Below the pieces are notes generated by a model. That model saw nothing but the letters and a program-made list of their open reading frames with translations, searched no databases and was not told where the DNA came from. Both the position numbers and the translations under genes were made by a program. Below, in pieces: positions 28,158 to 39,302 of a stretch of 64,000 nt of DNA. This DNA comes from Streptomyces sp. NBC_01439 (GTDB lineage Bacteria > Actinomycetota > Actinomycetes > Streptomycetales > Streptomycetaceae), in NCBI RefSeq assembly GCF_036227605.1, contig NZ_CP109487.1:4104001-4168000 (forward strand), in the 5' to 3' direction. Every line of letters starts with the position of its first letter. Positions within the stretch are counted from its first letter, which is position 1.

Positions 28158-29009
28158 TTAACCGAGGGGGTCCGGAGCCGTGGTGACCCCGTACTCCGCC
28201 AGCTTCGCCTTGCCGCAATCCGGGCTGGTCAGGACGATGGGCCCGGCCTCCGTCAGCGCGATGGAGTGCTCCCAGTGCGAGGACCAGGTGCCGTCCGTCG
28301 TGATGACCGTCCAGTCGTCCGAAAGGACCTCCGTCTGGGCGGTGCCGAGGGAAACCATCGGCTCGATCGCCAGGCAGAGACCCGGAACGAGCTTGATCCC
28401 CTTGCCCCGCTTGCGCGAGACGTAGTTCAGCAGGTGGGGGTCCATGTGCATCTCGGACCCGATGCCGTGGCCGCCGTAGTCCTCGATGATCCCGAACTTG
28501 CCGAGGCTGTGCTCACCGGTGGAAGGACGGGGCTGGCGCTTGATGTACGTCTCGATCGCCTTGGAGATGTCCACGAGGCGGTTGCCGAGCTTCATGGCGG
28601 CGATCCCGGCCCACATGGACTCCTCGGTCACCCGGGACAGCTCCACGAGCTCAGGCGCGTGCCCGGTGCCCACGAAGGCGGTGTACGCGGCGTCGCCGTG
28701 CCAGCCGTCCACGATCGCGCCGGCGTCGATCGAGATGATGTCGCCGTCCTTGAGGACGGTCTTGTCGTCCGGGATGCCGTGGACGACGACCTCGTTCACC
28801 GAGGTGCAGATGGTCGCGGGGAACCCGCCGTAGCCGAGGAAGTTCGACCTGGCCCCGGCGTCCGCGATGACCTTGCGGGCCACCATGTCCAGATCCCGCG
28901 TCGTGGCACCCGGTACGGCCGCCTCACGGGTCGCGGCGTGGATCGCCGCGACGACCAGCCCTGCCTCGCGCATCTTCGCGATCTGCTCGGGGGTCTTGAT
29001 CTGGACCAT
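28158..29009 (-). CDS. map: Methionine aminopeptidase, type I
   Basis: Map removes N-terminal Met. The 283-residue pita-bread enzyme retains its metal ligands: two Asp in 'SIDAGAIVDGWHGDAA', His in 'YGGHGIGSEMH', Glu in 'LAIEPMVSLG' and Glu in 'HWEHSIALTEAG'. It starts 'MVQIKTPEQIAKMREAG' without a zinc-finger extension. A strong hairpin separates it from adk upstream. Confidence 0.97.
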   Translation of the reverse strand: MVQIKTPEQIAKMREAGLVVAAIHAATREAAVPGATTRDLDMVARKVIADAGARSNFLGYGGFPATICTSVNEVVVHGIPDDKTVLKDGDIISIDAGAIVDGWHGDAAYTAFVGTGHAPELVELSRVTEESMWAGIAAMKLGNRLVDISKAIETYIKRQPRPSTGEHSLGKFGIIEDYGGHGIGSEMHMDPHLLNYVSRKRGKGIKLVPGLCLAIEPMVSLGTAQTEVLSDDWTVITTDGTWSSHWEHSIALTEAGPIVLTSPDCGKAKLAEYGVTTAPDPLG

Positions 29010-29058
29010 GGGAAATGCCTTCCACCTTCGGATCTGCGTTGTTCAGGTCTTTTCAACA

Positions 29059-29095
29059 GTACGGCCGCGATGCCCTGGGGACACCGCGGCCGTAC
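29059..29095 (-). terminator. Hairpin between adk and map
   Basis: GTACGGCCGCG (29059-29069) and CGCGGCCGTAC (29085-29095) form a perfect 11-bp stem 3' of adk. It may terminate or attenuate the secY-adk transcript before map. Confidence 0.75.
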
Positions 29096-29112
29096 CTGCA
29101 CACAAAGGGTTA

Positions 29113-29760
29113 CTACTTCTTGAGGGCGTCCATCGCGCGCTTGGTGACGTCCGCGACCTCACCGAGGGCCGGAATGGTCACCAGCAGGCCCTGGGCCTTG
29201 TAGTAGTCGATGATCGGCTCGGTCTGCGTGTGGTAGACCTCCAGCCGGTTGCGGACCGTGGCCTCGGAGTCGTCGCCGCGCTGGTACAGCTCGCCTTCGC
29301 AGGTGTCGCAGACACCCTCGACCTTCGGACGGGCGTACGCCACGTGGAAGACGTGCGAGGAGTCCTTGCGGCAGATCCGCCGACCGGCGATCCGCTTGAC
29401 GACCTCGTCCTCCTCGACCTCCAGGTCGAGGACGGCGTCGAGCTTCATGCCCTCCGCCTGGAGCATCACGTCGAGCGCCTCGGCCTGCGAGACGTTGCGC
29501 GGGAAACCGTCGAGCAGGAAGCCGTTCACGGCGTCCGGCTGCTCCATACGGTCCTTGGCCATGCCGATGGTCACCTCGTCGGGCACCAGGTCGCCGGCGT
29601 CCATGTACGCCTTCGCCTGCTTGCCCAGCTCAGTGCCCTGGCTGATGTTGGCCCGGAACAGGTCACCCGTGGAGATGTGCGGAATCGACAGGTTCTTAGC
29701 AAGGAACGCGGCCTGCGTTCCCTTGCCGGCACCGGGCGGTCCAACGAGGACGATTCGCAT
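29113..29760 (-). CDS. adk: Adenylate kinase
   Basis: Adk interconverts AMP+ATP and 2 ADP. The protein (215 residues) has the P-loop '[11 protein letters not shown]' (7-17), '[12 protein letters not shown]' and '[15 protein letters not shown]'. The LID (about 127-160) carries 'CRKDSSH' and 'CDTC', suggesting a zinc-binding LID. The ATG shares its A with the secY TGA stop (TGATG), so translation is coupled. Confidence 0.98.
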   Translation of the reverse strand: MRIVLVGPPGAGKGTQAAFLAKNLSIPHISTGDLFRANISQGTELGKQAKAYMDAGDLVPDEVTIGMAKDRMEQPDAVNGFLLDGFPRNVSQAEALDVMLQAEGMKLDAVLDLEVEEDEVVKRIAGRRICRKDSSHVFHVAYARPKVEGVCDTCEGELYQRGDDSEATVRNRLEVYHTQTEPIIDYYKAQGLLVTIPALGEVADVTKRAMDALKK

Positions 29761-31073
29761 CAGCGGAGGAACCCTTCGTAATTACGCTGCTGGAGCTGGC
29801 TCTCGATCTGCTTCACGGTTTCCAGACCCACACCCACGATGATCAGGATGCTCGTCCCGCCGAACGGGAAGTTCTGGTTCGCTCCGAAGCCGGCCAACGC
29901 CATCGTCGGCACAAGAGCGATGAGACCCAGGTACAGCGACCCCGGCCAGGTGATCCGGTTGAGTACGTAGCTGAGGTACTCGGCGGTGGGCCGACCGGCG
30001 CGGATGCCCGGGATGAACCCACCATACTTCTTCATGTTGTCTGCAACTTCCTCGGGGTTGAACGAGATCGCCACGTAGAAGAACGCGAAGAAGACGATCA
30101 GGAGGAAGTAGGCCGCGATGTAGTACGGGTGGTCGCCCTTGACGAAGTGCTTCTGGATCCAGGTGGCCCAGCCTGCCTGGGATCCGCTGAACTGCACGAC
30201 CAGCGCCGGGATGTAGAGCAGCGACGAGGCGAAGATGACGGGGATGATGCCCGCCTGGTTCACCTTGAGCGGGATGTAGGTCGAGGTGCCGCCGTACGCA
30301 CGGCGACCGATCATGCGCTTCGCGTACTGGACCGGGATCCGGCGCTGCGCCTGCTCGACGAAGACCACCAGGCCGACCATCGCGAGGCCGACGAGCATGA
30401 CCACACCGAACTCGACCCAGCCGTCGGCGATCTTGCCCTGGAGCTTGATCTGCCACAGCGCGCCGATGAAGCCGGCGGCGATCGAGATGAACATGAGGAT
30501 CGACATGCCGTTGCCGATGCCGCGGTCGGTGATGAGCTCACCGAGCCACATCACGACGCAGGTACCGGCGGTCATGGTGACCACCATGACGACCGTGGTG
30601 AAGATCGACCGGTCCGGGACGATCTCGCGGCCGACCTGGCAGGTGCCGAAGAGGGCACCGGTGCGAGCGGTGGCGACGAGGCCGGTGCCCTGCAGGATCG
30701 CGAGGGCGACCGTCAAATAGCGCGTGTACTGGGTGATCTTCGCCGTGCCGGACTGTCCCTCCTTCTTGAGGGCCTCCAGCTTCGGGATGACCACGGTCAG
30801 CAGCTGCAGGATGATGCTCGCCGTGATGTAGGGCATGATGCCGAGCGCGAAGATCGTGATCTGCAGCAGCGCACCGCCGCTGAACATGTTGACCAGGCCG
30901 AACAGCCCATTGCTGCTGCCTGCCTGCTCCACACAGATCTGAACGTTCTTGTAGCTCACCCCGGGGACCGGTACGTGGGACCCGAGCCGGAACAGCACGA
31001 TGATGCCGAGCGTGAAGAGCAGCTTCTTGCGCAGGTCGGGCGTCTTGAACGCCCGGGCGAACGCGGTGAGCAC
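29760..31073 (-). CDS. secY: Protein translocase subunit SecY
   Basis: SecY is the channel of the general secretion pathway. The 437-residue protein has ten membrane helices, begins '[20 protein letters not shown]', and contains the plug-side '[20 protein letters not shown]' and cytoplasmic loop '[20 protein letters not shown]' motifs. It starts at GTG 31073 behind GGAGG. A strong hairpin upstream separates it from rplO, so a separate secY promoter in 31074-31190 is likely. Confidence 0.99.
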   Translation of the reverse strand: MLTAFARAFKTPDLRKKLLFTLGIIVLFRLGSHVPVPGVSYKNVQICVEQAGSSNGLFGLVNMFSGGALLQITIFALGIMPYITASIILQLLTVVIPKLEALKKEGQSGTAKITQYTRYLTVALAILQGTGLVATARTGALFGTCQVGREIVPDRSIFTTVVMVVTMTAGTCVVMWLGELITDRGIGNGMSILMFISIAAGFIGALWQIKLQGKIADGWVEFGVVMLVGLAMVGLVVFVEQAQRRIPVQYAKRMIGRRAYGGTSTYIPLKVNQAGIIPVIFASSLLYIPALVVQFSGSQAGWATWIQKHFVKGDHPYYIAAYFLLIVFFAFFYVAISFNPEEVADNMKKYGGFIPGIRAGRPTAEYLSYVLNRITWPGSLYLGLIALVPTMALAGFGANQNFPFGGTSILIIVGVGLETVKQIESQLQQRNYEGFLR

Positions 31074-31190
31074 GGTGCCTCCTGCGACCCCCGCGCTACT
31101 GCGTCAGAGGTGACGGTCTGAGGGATCGACGAATACGACAAAGCAAAGGTGCACGCCACCTTACCGGCGAGTGTGCCTTCCGTGGAACGA

Positions 31191-31230
31191 CCGACCGGGG
31201 ATGCCCCATATGTGAGGCATCCCCGGTCGG
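31191..31230 (-). terminator. 15-bp-stem hairpin between rplO and secY
   Basis: CCGACCGGGGATGCC and GGCATCCCCGGTCGG are perfect complements around a 10-nt loop. The element lies 30 bp after the rplO stop and marks the end of the S10-spc transcript or an attenuator before secY-adk. Confidence 0.85.
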
Positions 31231-31260
31231 GTTTCGAGCTATTCAGCCACTGAAATCGTC

Positions 31261-31716
31261 TTAGACGAGCTCGGTGACGGTGCCGCCGGCAGCGGCAATC
31301 TTCTCCTTGGCGGAGGCGGAGACGGCGTCAACCGAAACCTGCAGCGCCACGGAGATCTCGCCCTGGCCCAGGACCTTGACGAGGCTGTTCTTGCGAACCG
31401 CGCCCTTGGCGACCAGGTCGGCCACCGTGACTTCTCCACCCTCGGGGTAGAGCGCGCCGAGCTTGTCCAGGTTCACGACCTGGAACTCGGTGCGGAACGG
31501 GTTCTTGAAGCCCTTGAGCTTCGGCAGGCGCATGTGGAGGGGCATCTGCCCACCCTCGAAGCGCTGCGGGATCTGGTAACGGGCCTTCTGGCCCTTCGTA
31601 CCACGACCGGCCGTCTTACCCTTCGACGCCTCACCACGACCGACACGGGTCTTCGCGGTCTTGGCGCCGGGGGCGGGACGGAGGTTGTGGGCCTTCAGCG
31701 GGCTGTTCTCAGCCAT
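31261..31716 (-). CDS. rplO: 50S ribosomal protein L15
   Basis: This L15 (151 residues) has N-terminal '[20 protein letters not shown]', Gly-rich '[20 protein letters not shown]' and '[20 protein letters not shown]'. It lies 2 bp after rpmD. Confidence 0.99.
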   Translation of the reverse strand: MAENSPLKAHNLRPAPGAKTAKTRVGRGEASKGKTAGRGTKGQKARYQIPQRFEGGQMPLHMRLPKLKGFKNPFRTEFQVVNLDKLGALYPEGGEVTVADLVAKGAVRKNSLVKVLGQGEISVALQVSVDAVSASAKEKIAAAGGTVTELV

Positions 31717-31718
31717 GA

Positions 31719-31901
31719 TTAGTCAACCTCCTCAACCGTCACGAGGTGGCGGACGGTGTGCACCATTCCGCGGAACTCGGGGCGGTCCTCCTTGACGACG
31801 ACGTCGTTCAGGCGCTTGAGCCCGAGCGAACGCAGCGTGTCGCGGTGGTTCTGCTTGCTACCGATGTACGACTTCGTCTGCGTGATCTTGAGGCGAGCCA
31901 T
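31719..31901 (-). CDS. rpmD: 50S ribosomal protein L30
   Basis: The 60-residue L30 starts [20 protein letters not shown] at ATG 31901, whose A is shared with the rpsE TAA stop (TAATG). Confidence 0.98.
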   Translation of the reverse strand: MARLKITQTKSYIGSKQNHRDTLRSLGLKRLNDVVVKEDRPEFRGMVHTVRHLVTVEEVD

Positions 31902-32503
31902 TACGCACCCGCCCCAGCACGTGCACGAAGCAGAGCCGCGGGGGCGACGTCCTCGAGGGGCAGACCACGGCGAGCCGCGATCTCCTCGGGACGCTGCAGG
32001 CCCTTGAGGGCCTCCACGGTCGCGTGCACGATGTTGATCGCGTTGTCGGAGCCCAGGGACTTCGACAGGATGTCGTGAACGCCGGCGCACTCCAGAACGG
32101 CGCGCACCGGGCCACCGGCGATAACACCGGTACCGGGGGAAGCAGGCTTCAGCAGGACGACGCCCGCAGCCTTCTCGCCCTGGATCGGGTGAGGGATGGT
32201 GCCCTGGATGCGCGGAACCTTGAAGAAGTTCTTCTTGGCTTCCTCGACACCCTTGGCGATGGCCGCGGGAACTTCCTTGGCCTTGCCGTAACCGACACCT
32301 ACGGTGCCGTCACCGTCGCCCACCACGACCAGCGCGGTGAAGCTGAAGCGGCGACCACCCTTGACAACCTTGGCGACGCGGTTGATCGCGACAACGCGCT
32401 CAACGTAAGCGGTCTTCTCGGCGGCAGGGCCACCGTCGCGACCCTTCCGGTCCCGCCGCTCGCCGCCACCGGCACCGCTTCCGCGGCGCTGGGGTCCAGC
32501 CAT
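31901..32503 (-). CDS. rpsE: 30S ribosomal protein S5
   Basis: This S5 (200 residues) has a Gly/Arg-rich N-terminal extension (residues 1-30), the double-stranded-RNA-binding part '[20 protein letters not shown]' and the C-terminal '[19 protein letters not shown]'. It is coupled to rpmD downstream. Confidence 0.99.
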   Translation of the reverse strand: MAGPQRRGSGAGGGERRDRKGRDGGPAAEKTAYVERVVAINRVAKVVKGGRRFSFTALVVVGDGDGTVGVGYGKAKEVPAAIAKGVEEAKKNFFKVPRIQGTIPHPIQGEKAAGVVLLKPASPGTGVIAGGPVRAVLECAGVHDILSKSLGSDNAINIVHATVEALKGLQRPEEIAARRGLPLEDVAPAALLRARAGAGA

Positions 32504-32548
32504 TGGATTACCTCTCTCTGTTACGTCCGTGAGTCCCGGAACCGGGGC

Positions 32549-32932
32549 TTAGAACTTCAGCCCGGCTTCGCGGGCGGCGTCAGCCAGAGCGGCAATGCGC
32601 CCGGCGTATCGGTTGCCACCGCGGTCGAACACGACGGTCTCGACACCCGCGGCCTTGGCACGCTCGGCGACGAGCGCGCCGACAGCCTGGGCCTGCGAGC
32701 TCTTGTCGCCTTCGCCACCGCGGATCGAAGCGTCCAGGGTCGACGCCGACGCCAGGGTGTGGCCCTGGAGGTCGTCGATGACCTGAGCAACGATGTTGCG
32801 GTTCGAACGCGTCACGACGAGGCGCGGACGCTCCGCCGTACCCGAGACGTTCTTGCGGATGCGGATGTGGCGGCGAGCCTTGGCAGCGCGCTTGTACGCG
32901 TCGCCCTTGGCGATCTTCACACCGTATGCCAT
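32549..32932 (-). CDS. rplR: 50S ribosomal protein L18
   Basis: The 127-residue 5S-rRNA-binding L18 has '[18 protein letters not shown]' and C-terminal '[20 protein letters not shown]'. It begins 2 bp after rplF. Confidence 0.98.
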   Translation of the reverse strand: MAYGVKIAKGDAYKRAAKARRHIRIRKNVSGTAERPRLVVTRSNRNIVAQVIDDLQGHTLASASTLDASIRGGEGDKSSQAQAVGALVAERAKAAGVETVVFDRGGNRYAGRIAALADAAREAGLKF

Positions 32933-32934
32933 GG

Positions 32935-33474
32935 CTACTTACCAGCCTTTCCGACCTTGCGGCGGATGACCTCGCCGGCGTACTTGACACCCTTGGCCTT
33001 GTACGGGTCGGGCTTCCGCAGCTTGCGGATGTTGGCGGCGACCTCGCCGACCTTCTGCTTGTCGATGCCCTCGACCGTGAACTTGGTCGGCGACTCGACC
33101 TTGAAGGAGATGCCCTCGGGCGCCTCCACCAGGATCGGGTGGCTGTAGCCCAGCTGGAACTCCAGGTTGGAGCCCTTCGCCAGGACACGGTAACCGACAC
33201 CGCTGATCTCGAGAGCCTTGACGTATCCCGTGGTCACACCGGTGATCATGTTCGCCACCAGCGTGCGGGACAGGCCGTGCAGGGCCTTGTTCTGACGCTC
33301 GTCGTTCGGACGGGTGACGTTCAGAACGCCGTCCTCGCCCTTAACAACGGCGATGGGAGCCTTGACGGTGTGGGAAAGGGAACCCTTGGGGCCCTTCACC
33401 GCAACCGTGCTGCCATCGATGGTGACGTCCACACCGGCGGGAACCTGGATGGGGAGCTTGCCGATTCGCGACAT
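32935..33474 (-). CDS. rplF: 50S ribosomal protein L6
   Basis: The 179-residue protein starts [20 protein letters not shown] and has two alpha/beta repeats, with C-terminal '[20 protein letters not shown]' typical of L6. It lies 20 bp downstream of rpsH. Confidence 0.99.
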   Translation of the reverse strand: MSRIGKLPIQVPAGVDVTIDGSTVAVKGPKGSLSHTVKAPIAVVKGEDGVLNVTRPNDERQNKALHGLSRTLVANMITGVTTGYVKALEISGVGYRVLAKGSNLEFQLGYSHPILVEAPEGISFKVESPTKFTVEGIDKQKVGEVAANIRKLRKPDPYKAKGVKYAGEVIRRKVGKAGK

Positions 33475-33494
33475 TGCTTTTCCTCCGTTCCCGA

Positions 33495-33893
33495 CTACCA
33501 GACGTAGGCGAGGACTTCCCCACCTACGCCCTTCTTGCCTGCCTGCTGGCCGGTGAGCAGACCGTGCGACGTGGAGATGATCGCCACGCCCAGGCCGCCG
33601 AGCACCTTCGGCAGGTTGGTGGACTTCGCGTACACGCGCAGACCGGGCTTCGAGATCCGCTTGATGCCCGCGATGGAGCGCTCACGGTTCGGCCCGAACT
33701 TCAGCTCGAGGACGAGGTTCTTGCCGACCTCGGCGTCCTCGACCTTCCAGCCGGTGATGAAACCCTCCTGCTTGAGGATCTCCGCGATGTGCGACTTGAT
33801 CTTGCTGTGCGGCATCACGACGGTGTCGTGGTACGCCGAGTTAGCGTTACGCAGACGGGTCAGCATGTCTGCGATCGGGTCAGTCATGGTCAT
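33495..33893 (-). CDS. rpsH: 30S ribosomal protein S8
   Basis: The S8 protein has 132 residues from ATG 33893 ([20 protein letters not shown]); ATG 33887 would be two residues shorter. The C-terminus '[20 protein letters not shown] ... GGEVLAYVW' is standard. S8 is the known autoregulator of spc operons in E. coli; no such site is proposed here. A 222-bp gap upstream (33894-34115) holds no gene. Confidence 0.98.
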   Translation of the reverse strand: MTMTDPIADMLTRLRNANSAYHDTVVMPHSKIKSHIAEILKQEGFITGWKVEDAEVGKNLVLELKFGPNRERSIAGIKRISKPGLRVYAKSTNLPKVLGGLGVAIISTSHGLLTGQQAGKKGVGGEVLAYVW

Positions 33894-34115
33894 GAAGTGG
33901 CCTTCGGCCTCTCTCGCCGGGGTTTCCTGTATGCGCCATCCCTCTCCCCACTCAGTGGCGGGACGGGTGCGGTGCGGGGACCTACGGCGTAGTAAGTCGA
34001 TAGGGCGGCGGACGCCCAACCCCACAAGCCTACGGCATGCGGAGCTGGGCACCCACCGACCAGATGCTTACCGAGAGTCTCTGGAACTTCCCAAGTCCTT
34101 ACGGACGGAAGGGAA

Positions 34116-34301
34116 TTACCAGGAGCTCTTGGTCACGCCCGGCAGCTCGCCACGGTGAGCCATCTCACGAAGGCAGACGCGGCACAGGCCGAACTTGCGG
34201 TACACGGAGTGGGGACGACCGCAGCGCTGGCAGCGGGTGTACGCACGCACACCGAACTTGGGCTTGCGGGCAGCCTTCGCGATGAGAGCCTTCTTCGCCA
34301 T
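34116..34301 (-). CDS. rpsN: 30S ribosomal protein S14, zinc-binding type Z
   Basis: The 61-residue S14 has CQRC and CRVC pairs (near 24-27 and 40-43) forming a zinc finger, so it is the zinc-dependent form. It starts [20 protein letters not shown], 5 bp after rplE. Confidence 0.98.
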   Translation of the reverse strand: MAKKALIAKAARKPKFGVRAYTRCQRCGRPHSVYRKFGLCRVCLREMAHRGELPGVTKSSW

Positions 34302-34306
34302 CTCGC

Positions 34307-34858
34307 TTACGCCTCCTTGAAGGGGAAGCCGAGGTGACGAAGGAGCGCGCGGCCCTCAGCGTCGTTGGTCGCCGTGGTGACCACGGTGATGTCCATACCC
34401 CGGGTACGGTCGATCTTGTCCTGGTCGATCTCGTGGAACATGACCTGCTCCGTGAGACCGAAGGTGTAGTTACCACGGCCGTCGAACTGCTTCGGCGACA
34501 GACCACGGAAGTCACGGATACGCGGCAGCGCGAGCGACAGCGTACGGTCCAGGAACTCCCACATGCGGTCACCACGGAGGGTGACGTGGCAGCCGATCGG
34601 CTGACCCTCGCGCAGCTTGAACTGCGCGATGGACTTGCGGGCCTTCGTGACGGCCGGCTTCTGACCGGTGATCGTCGTCAGGTCCTTGATGGCGCCGTCG
34701 ATCAGCTTGGAGTCGCGGGCGGCGTCGCCCACACCCATGTTGACCACGATCTTCACGAGGCCGGGGATCTGCATGACGTTCTCGTAGGAGAACTCCTCAC
34801 GCAGCTTGCCCGCGATGTCCTCGCGGTACTTCGTCTTGAGACGCGGAGTGGTAGCCAT
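34307..34858 (-). CDS. rplE: 50S ribosomal protein L5
   Basis: The 183-residue L5 binds 5S rRNA and tRNA. It starts [20 protein letters not shown], with '[20 protein letters not shown]' and '[19 protein letters not shown]'. It overlaps the rplX stop by one base. Confidence 0.99.
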   Translation of the reverse strand: MATTPRLKTKYREDIAGKLREEFSYENVMQIPGLVKIVVNMGVGDAARDSKLIDGAIKDLTTITGQKPAVTKARKSIAQFKLREGQPIGCHVTLRGDRMWEFLDRTLSLALPRIRDFRGLSPKQFDGRGNYTFGLTEQVMFHEIDQDKIDRTRGMDITVVTTATNDAEGRALLRHLGFPFKEA

Positions 34859-35169
34859 CAGATGTCCTCACCCGTCCGCTTGGCAACGCGGATCTTGTTG
34901 CCCTCGTCGTCGAAGCGGTAGCCGACGCGGGTGACGACCTTCTTGCCGTCCTTCTCCACAACCAGCTGAACGTTGCTGACGTGGACCGGGGCCTCGGTGA
35001 TCACAATGCCACCGGCCTGGTTCTGCGCAGCCTTGGTGTGCTTCTTGACCCGGTTGACACCCTCGACGAGGACACGGTTGTCGGCGGGGAAGGCAACGAT
35101 GACCTTGCCCTGCTTGCCCTTGTCCTTACCGGTGATGACCTGGACCAGGTCGCCCTTCTTGATCTTCAT
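34858..35169 (-). CDS. rplX: 50S ribosomal protein L24
   Basis: The 103-residue L24 has the KOW motif '[20 protein letters not shown]' at residues 2-21 and '[20 protein letters not shown]'. It lies 2 bp after rplN. Confidence 0.98.
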   Translation of the reverse strand: MKIKKGDLVQVITGKDKGKQGKVIVAFPADNRVLVEGVNRVKKHTKAAQNQAGGIVITEAPVHVSNVQLVVEKDGKKVVTRVGYRFDDEGNKIRVAKRTGEDI

Positions 35170-35171
35170 GC

Positions 35172-35540
35172 TTACAGCACCTCCGGCGCGAGCGAGATGA
35201 TCTTCATGAACTTCTTCTCGCGCAGCTCACGGCCCACCGGGCCGAAGATACGGGTGCCGCGAGGGTCGCCGTCGTTCTTCAGAATGACGGCGGCGTTCTC
35301 GTCAAAGCGGATGTACGAGCCGTCCTGGCGGCGACGCTCCTTGACGGTGCGAACGATGACCGCCTTGACGACGTCACCCTTCTTCACGTTGCCACCGGGG
35401 ATCGCGTCCTTGACGGTGGCGACGATGACGTCACCGATGCCCGCGTAGCGGCGACCGGAACCACCGAGAACACGGATGCAAAGGATTTCCTTGGCACCAG
35501 TGTTGTCGGCGATACGCAGTCGCGACTCCTGCTGGATCAC
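35172..35540 (-). CDS. rplN: 50S ribosomal protein L14
   Basis: The 122-residue L14 starts [20 protein letters not shown] and includes '[20 protein letters not shown]', all typical. A 105-bp gap separates it from rpsQ. Confidence 0.99.
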   Translation of the reverse strand: MIQQESRLRIADNTGAKEILCIRVLGGSGRRYAGIGDVIVATVKDAIPGGNVKKGDVVKAVIVRTVKERRRQDGSYIRFDENAAVILKNDGDPRGTRIFGPVGRELREKKFMKIISLAPEVL

Positions 35541-35645
35541 GTGTATCTCCTGTTTGTCTGCCGGTTCCCGGCGGGGGCTTCACTCCGGAGAGCGTCGCCC
35601 CCACCGAGCCTGGCGGAACGAACCTGAGGGAAACCCCTCAGATAA

Positions 35646-35927
35646 TTACTTGGCCTTCTCGAGGATCTCGACGATGCGCCAGCGCTTGCTCGCCGACAGC
35701 GGACGCGTCTCCATGATGAGGACGCGGTCGCCGACGCCAGCAGCGTTCTGCTCGTCGTGCGCCTTGAGCTTGTTCGTACGGCGGATGACCTTGCCGTACA
35801 GGGCGTGCTTCACGCGGTCCTCGACGGCGACGACGACGGTCTTGTCCATCTTGTCGCTGACGACCAGACCCTCACGGGTCTTGCGGAAACCGCGCTCGGT
35901 CTTCTCAGTCACGTTGTTCTCGCTCAT
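35646..35927 (-). CDS. rpsQ: 30S ribosomal protein S17
   Basis: The 93-residue OB-fold S17 has '[20 protein letters not shown]' and '[20 protein letters not shown]'. Its ATG shares one base with the rpmC stop. Confidence 0.98.
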   Translation of the reverse strand: MSENNVTEKTERGFRKTREGLVVSDKMDKTVVVAVEDRVKHALYGKVIRRTNKLKAHDEQNAAGVGDRVLIMETRPLSASKRWRIVEILEKAK

Positions 35928-36151
35928 CAGGCGCTCTCCACCGTCTCGATACCGAGCTCACGCTCGTGCATCAGGGTGTAGATGCGAGCGATGTCCTTAC
36001 GGACGGACTTGAGCCGGCCGTTGTTCTCCAGCTGACCCGTGGCCGCCTGGAAGCGGAGCTTGAACAGCTCCTCCTTGGCCTCGCGCAGCTTGCCAACGAG
36101 CTCCTCGTTGCCGAGCTCACGCAGCTCGGACGCCTTGGTTCCCGTCGCCAT
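35927..36151 (-). CDS. rpmC: 50S ribosomal protein L29
   Basis: The 74-residue helical hairpin protein starts [20 protein letters not shown] at ATG 36151, which shares a base with the rplP stop (TGATG). A GTG three bases earlier is less likely as the start. Confidence 0.97.
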   Translation of the reverse strand: MATGTKASELRELGNEELVGKLREAKEELFKLRFQAATGQLENNGRLKSVRKDIARIYTLMHERELGIETVESA

Positions 36152-36570
36152 CACGACTCACCTGCCTCGCGCCGAACAATCCGGCACTTCATCGGAAGCT
36201 TGTGAGCAGCGCGGGTGAGCGCCTCACGAGCAATCTTCTCGTTCGGGTAGGACAGCTCGAACATGACCCGGCCCGGGTGCACGTTGGCGATCCACCACTC
36301 AGGAGAACCCTTACCGGAACCCATGCGGGTCTCGGCAGGCTTCTTCGTCAGCGGGCGGTCCGGGTAGATGTTGATCCAGACCTTGCCGCCACGCTTGATG
36401 TGGCGGGTCATCGCAATACGAGCCGCCTCGATCTGGCGGTTCGTCACGTACGCCGGGGTCAGCGCCTGGATGCCGTACTCGCCGAACGTGACCTCAGTAC
36501 CGCCCTTGGCCATACCGCTGCGCTTCGGGTGGTGCTGCTTGCGGTGCTTGACCCTACGAGGGATCAGCAT
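36151..36570 (-). CDS. rplP: 50S ribosomal protein L16
   Basis: The 139-residue L16 starts [20 protein letters not shown] and contains '[20 protein letters not shown]', the hallmark loop near the peptidyl transferase centre. It is coupled to rpmC. Confidence 0.99.
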   Translation of the reverse strand: MLIPRRVKHRKQHHPKRSGMAKGGTEVTFGEYGIQALTPAYVTNRQIEAARIAMTRHIKRGGKVWINIYPDRPLTKKPAETRMGSGKGSPEWWIANVHPGRVMFELSYPNEKIAREALTRAAHKLPMKCRIVRREAGES

Positions 36571-36575
36571 GTCGG

Positions 36576-37418
36576 TCAGGCCTCCGTTCCGGTGCTCTCG
36601 GCCGGAGCGGCGGCGGGAGCGTCGGCCTTGGGGGCCTCGACACCAGCAGCCTGCTGCGGCTTGCGGCCACCACGGCCGCCGCGCTCGCCACCACGGCCAC
36701 CACGGCCGGCGGGACGGTCGCCAGCGCCCTGCGCGCCACGGGCCGGGCGGTTACCCGCACGGGCCGCAGCGTTCTCGGCGCGAACCTCGGCGATGTTCTT
36801 GACGTCGCCCTTGTAGATCCAGACCTTCACACCGATGCGGCCGAAGGTGGTCTTGGCCTCGAAGAAGCCGTAGTCCACGTTCGCGCGGAGGGTGTGCAGC
36901 GGCACACGGCCTTCGCGGTAGAACTCGGAGCGGGACATCTCGGCGCCGCCGAGACGGCCGCCACACTGGATCTTGATGCCCTTGGCGCCGGCCTTCATCG
37001 TGCCCTGCATGCTCTTGCGCATGGCACGACGGAAGGAGACGCGGGAGGAGAGCTGCTCGGCCACGGCCTGGGCAACCAGCTGAGCGTCAAGCTCGGGGTT
37101 CTTGACCTCGAGGATGTTCAGCTGAACCTGCTTGCCCGTGAGCTTCTCGAGGTCACCGCGGATGCGGTCGGCCTCGGCGCCACGGCGGCCGATGACGATG
37201 CCCGGACGAGCGGTGTGGATGTCCACACGCACGCGGTCACGGGTGCGCTCGATCTCAACCTTCGAGATGCCGGCGCGCTCCATGCCGGACGTCATCATCC
37301 GACGGATGGCGACGTCTTCCTTGACGTAGTCCTTGTACAGCTTGTCGGCGTACCAACGCGACTTGAAGTCGGTGGTGATGCCGAGCCGGAACCCGTGCGG
37401 GTTTACCTTCTGGCCCAT
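36576..37418 (-). CDS. rpsC: 30S ribosomal protein S3
   Basis: The 280-residue S3 has an N-terminal KH domain ('[20 protein letters not shown]') and C-terminal domain to about residue 215. A long Gly/Arg- then Ala/Glu-rich tail (about 220-280) is typical of actinobacterial S3. It overlaps the rplV stop by one base. Confidence 0.99.
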   Translation of the reverse strand: MGQKVNPHGFRLGITTDFKSRWYADKLYKDYVKEDVAIRRMMTSGMERAGISKVEIERTRDRVRVDIHTARPGIVIGRRGAEADRIRGDLEKLTGKQVQLNILEVKNPELDAQLVAQAVAEQLSSRVSFRRAMRKSMQGTMKAGAKGIKIQCGGRLGGAEMSRSEFYREGRVPLHTLRANVDYGFFEAKTTFGRIGVKVWIYKGDVKNIAEVRAENAAARAGNRPARGAQGAGDRPAGRGGRGGERGGRGGRKPQQAAGVEAPKADAPAAAPAESTGTEA

Positions 37419-37765
37419 TACCGGGAACCTTCCTTGCTGCTGACGACCACGGTGATGTGGCTGGTCCGCTTGCGGATCCGGTAGGCACGGCCCTGGGCAC
37501 GCGGACGGAACCGCTTCAGGGTCGGGCCCTCGTCCACGTACGCCTCGCTGATGACCAGCGTGGAGGCGTCCGGGTGGTTGTAGTTGTGTGCGGCGTTGGC
37601 AATGGCGCTGTCCAGCACCTTGCCGACCGGCACGCTCGCGGCCTGCGGGGCGAAACGCAGGACCGCCTGAGCCTCCGTGGCATCCATGCCACGGATAAGG
37701 TCCACCACTCGGCGGGCCTTCATGGGCGTGACGCGGATGTACCGCGCCTGGGCCCTGGCTTCCAT
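37418..37765 (-). CDS. rplV: 50S ribosomal protein L22
   Basis: L22 (115 residues) starts [20 protein letters not shown] at ATG 37765, supported by GAAGGG upstream; an in-frame ATG 12 codons earlier lacks this support. The C-terminal hairpin '[20 protein letters not shown]' lines the exit tunnel. Confidence 0.97.
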   Translation of the reverse strand: MEARAQARYIRVTPMKARRVVDLIRGMDATEAQAVLRFAPQAASVPVGKVLDSAIANAAHNYNHPDASTLVISEAYVDEGPTLKRFRPRAQGRAYRIRKRTSHITVVVSSKEGSR

Positions 37766-37808
37766 GGTTGTCCCTTCGGTGTAAGTCATAGTCATAACCA
37801 CCCCGCCT

Positions 37809-38090
37809 TTAGCGGCGCTTCGACTTCCGGTCGTCCTTGACGTGGCCGCGGAAGGTGCGAGTCGGCGAGAACTCGCCGAGCTTGTGGCCGACCATCGACT
37901 CGGTGACGAACACCGGGACGTGGGTCTTGCCGTTGTGCACCGCGATGGTGTGGCCCAGCATGCTGGGGATGATCATCGAGCGACGGGACCAGGTCTTGAT
38001 GACGTTCTTGGTGCCGGCTTCGTTCTGGACGTCCACCTTCTTTACGAGGTGGTCGTCGACGAAGGGCCCCTTCTTGAGACTGCGCGGCAT
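37809..38090 (-). CDS. rpsS: 30S ribosomal protein S19
   Basis: The 93-residue S19 starts [20 protein letters not shown] and has '[20 protein letters not shown]', as in all S19. It is 12 bp after rplB. Confidence 0.99.
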   Translation of the reverse strand: MPRSLKKGPFVDDHLVKKVDVQNEAGTKNVIKTWSRRSMIIPSMLGHTIAVHNGKTHVPVFVTESMVGHKLGEFSPTRTFRGHVKDDRKSKRR

Positions 38091-38102
38091 CTAAACCCGC
38101 TC

Positions 38103-38939
38103 CTAGCGCTTCTTGTTCGTCTTGCGGCGGCGGACGATGTACTTGCTCGAAGCCTTCTTCGGCGAGCGAGTACGACCCTCCTTCTGACCCCACGGGGAGA
38201 CCGGGTGGCGACCACCACTGGTCTTGCCCTCACCACCACCGTGCGGGTGGTCAACCGGGTTCATCGCGACACCGCGGACGGACGGGCGAACGCCCTTCCA
38301 GCGCATGCGGCCGGCCTTGCCCCAGTTGATGTTCGACTGCTCGGCGTTGCCGACCTCGCCGACCGTGGCGCGGCAGCGCGCGTCGACGAGACGGATCTCG
38401 CCCGACGGCATACGAAGGTGGGCCATCGTGCCCTCCTTCGCCAGCAGCTGCACGGAGGCACCAGCCGAACGCGCGAACTTCGCGCCGCCACCGGGACGGA
38501 GCTCGATCGCGTGGATCGTGGTACCGACCGGGATGTTGCGGAGCGCGAGGTTGTTACCGGGCTTGATGTCGGCCGTGGGGCCGTTCTCAATCCGGTCGCC
38601 CTGCTTCAGAGCCTTCGGCGCGATGATGTAGCGCTTCTCGCCGTCCGCGTAGTGCAGGAGCGCGATGCGCGCGGTGCGGTTGGGGTCGTACTCGATGTGC
38701 GCGACCTTGGCCGGCACGCCGTCCTTGTCGTGACGACGGAAGTCGATCACGCGGTAGGCGCGCTTGTGTCCACCACCCTGGTGGCGAACGGTGATCCGAC
38801 CGGTGTTGTTACGGCCGCCCTTGCTGTGCAGGGGGCGAACCAGCGACTTCTCCGGCGTGGACCGCGTGATCTCGACAAAGTCGGCGACGCTGGAGCCACG
38901 ACGGCCCGGGGTCGTCGGCTTGTACTTGCGGATACCCAT
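38103..38939 (-). CDS. rplB: 50S ribosomal protein L2
   Basis: The 278-residue L2 has the OB and SH3 domains and the invariant C-terminal '[20 protein letters not shown]', close to the peptidyl transferase centre. Confidence 0.99.
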   Translation of the reverse strand: MGIRKYKPTTPGRRGSSVADFVEITRSTPEKSLVRPLHSKGGRNNTGRITVRHQGGGHKRAYRVIDFRRHDKDGVPAKVAHIEYDPNRTARIALLHYADGEKRYIIAPKALKQGDRIENGPTADIKPGNNLALRNIPVGTTIHAIELRPGGGAKFARSAGASVQLLAKEGTMAHLRMPSGEIRLVDARCRATVGEVGNAEQSNINWGKAGRMRWKGVRPSVRGVAMNPVDHPHGGGEGKTSGGRHPVSPWGQKEGRTRSPKKASSKYIVRRRKTNKKR

Positions 38940-38978
38940 TTCTCAGTCCTCGTCCGATTCCGGACGACTAGACCTCCG

Positions 38979-39302
38979 TTAGGAGGCCTGGCCGCCGAAG
39001 ATGTCGATTCGGTCGCCCTCAGCGAGGGTCACGATGGCGCGCTTGGTGTCAGCGCGCTTGCCGAAACCAGTCTTGGTGCGCTTGCGCTTACCCTGACGGT
39101 TGATCGTGTTGACCCCGGTGACCTTGACCGAGAAGACCGCTTCCACAGCCTGCTTGATCTGGGTCTTGTTCGAGCCGGGCGCGACGATGAACGTGTACTT
39201 GTTCTCGTCGAGCAGCGCGTAGCTCTTCTCCGAGACAACCGGCTTGATCAGCAGGTCGCGCGGGTCAGTGAAGGTCTTGCTGGTAACGGTCGCGTCAGAC
39301 AT
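38979..39302 (-). CDS. rplW: 50S ribosomal protein L23
   Basis: The 107-residue L23 docks trigger factor and SRP at the exit tunnel. It contains '[20 protein letters not shown]' and '[20 protein letters not shown]'. It overlaps rplD by one base. Confidence 0.98.
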   Translation of the reverse strand: MSDATVTSKTFTDPRDLLIKPVVSEKSYALLDENKYTFIVAPGSNKTQIKQAVEAVFSVKVTGVNTINRQGKRKRTKTGFGKRADTKRAIVTLAEGDRIDIFGGQAS

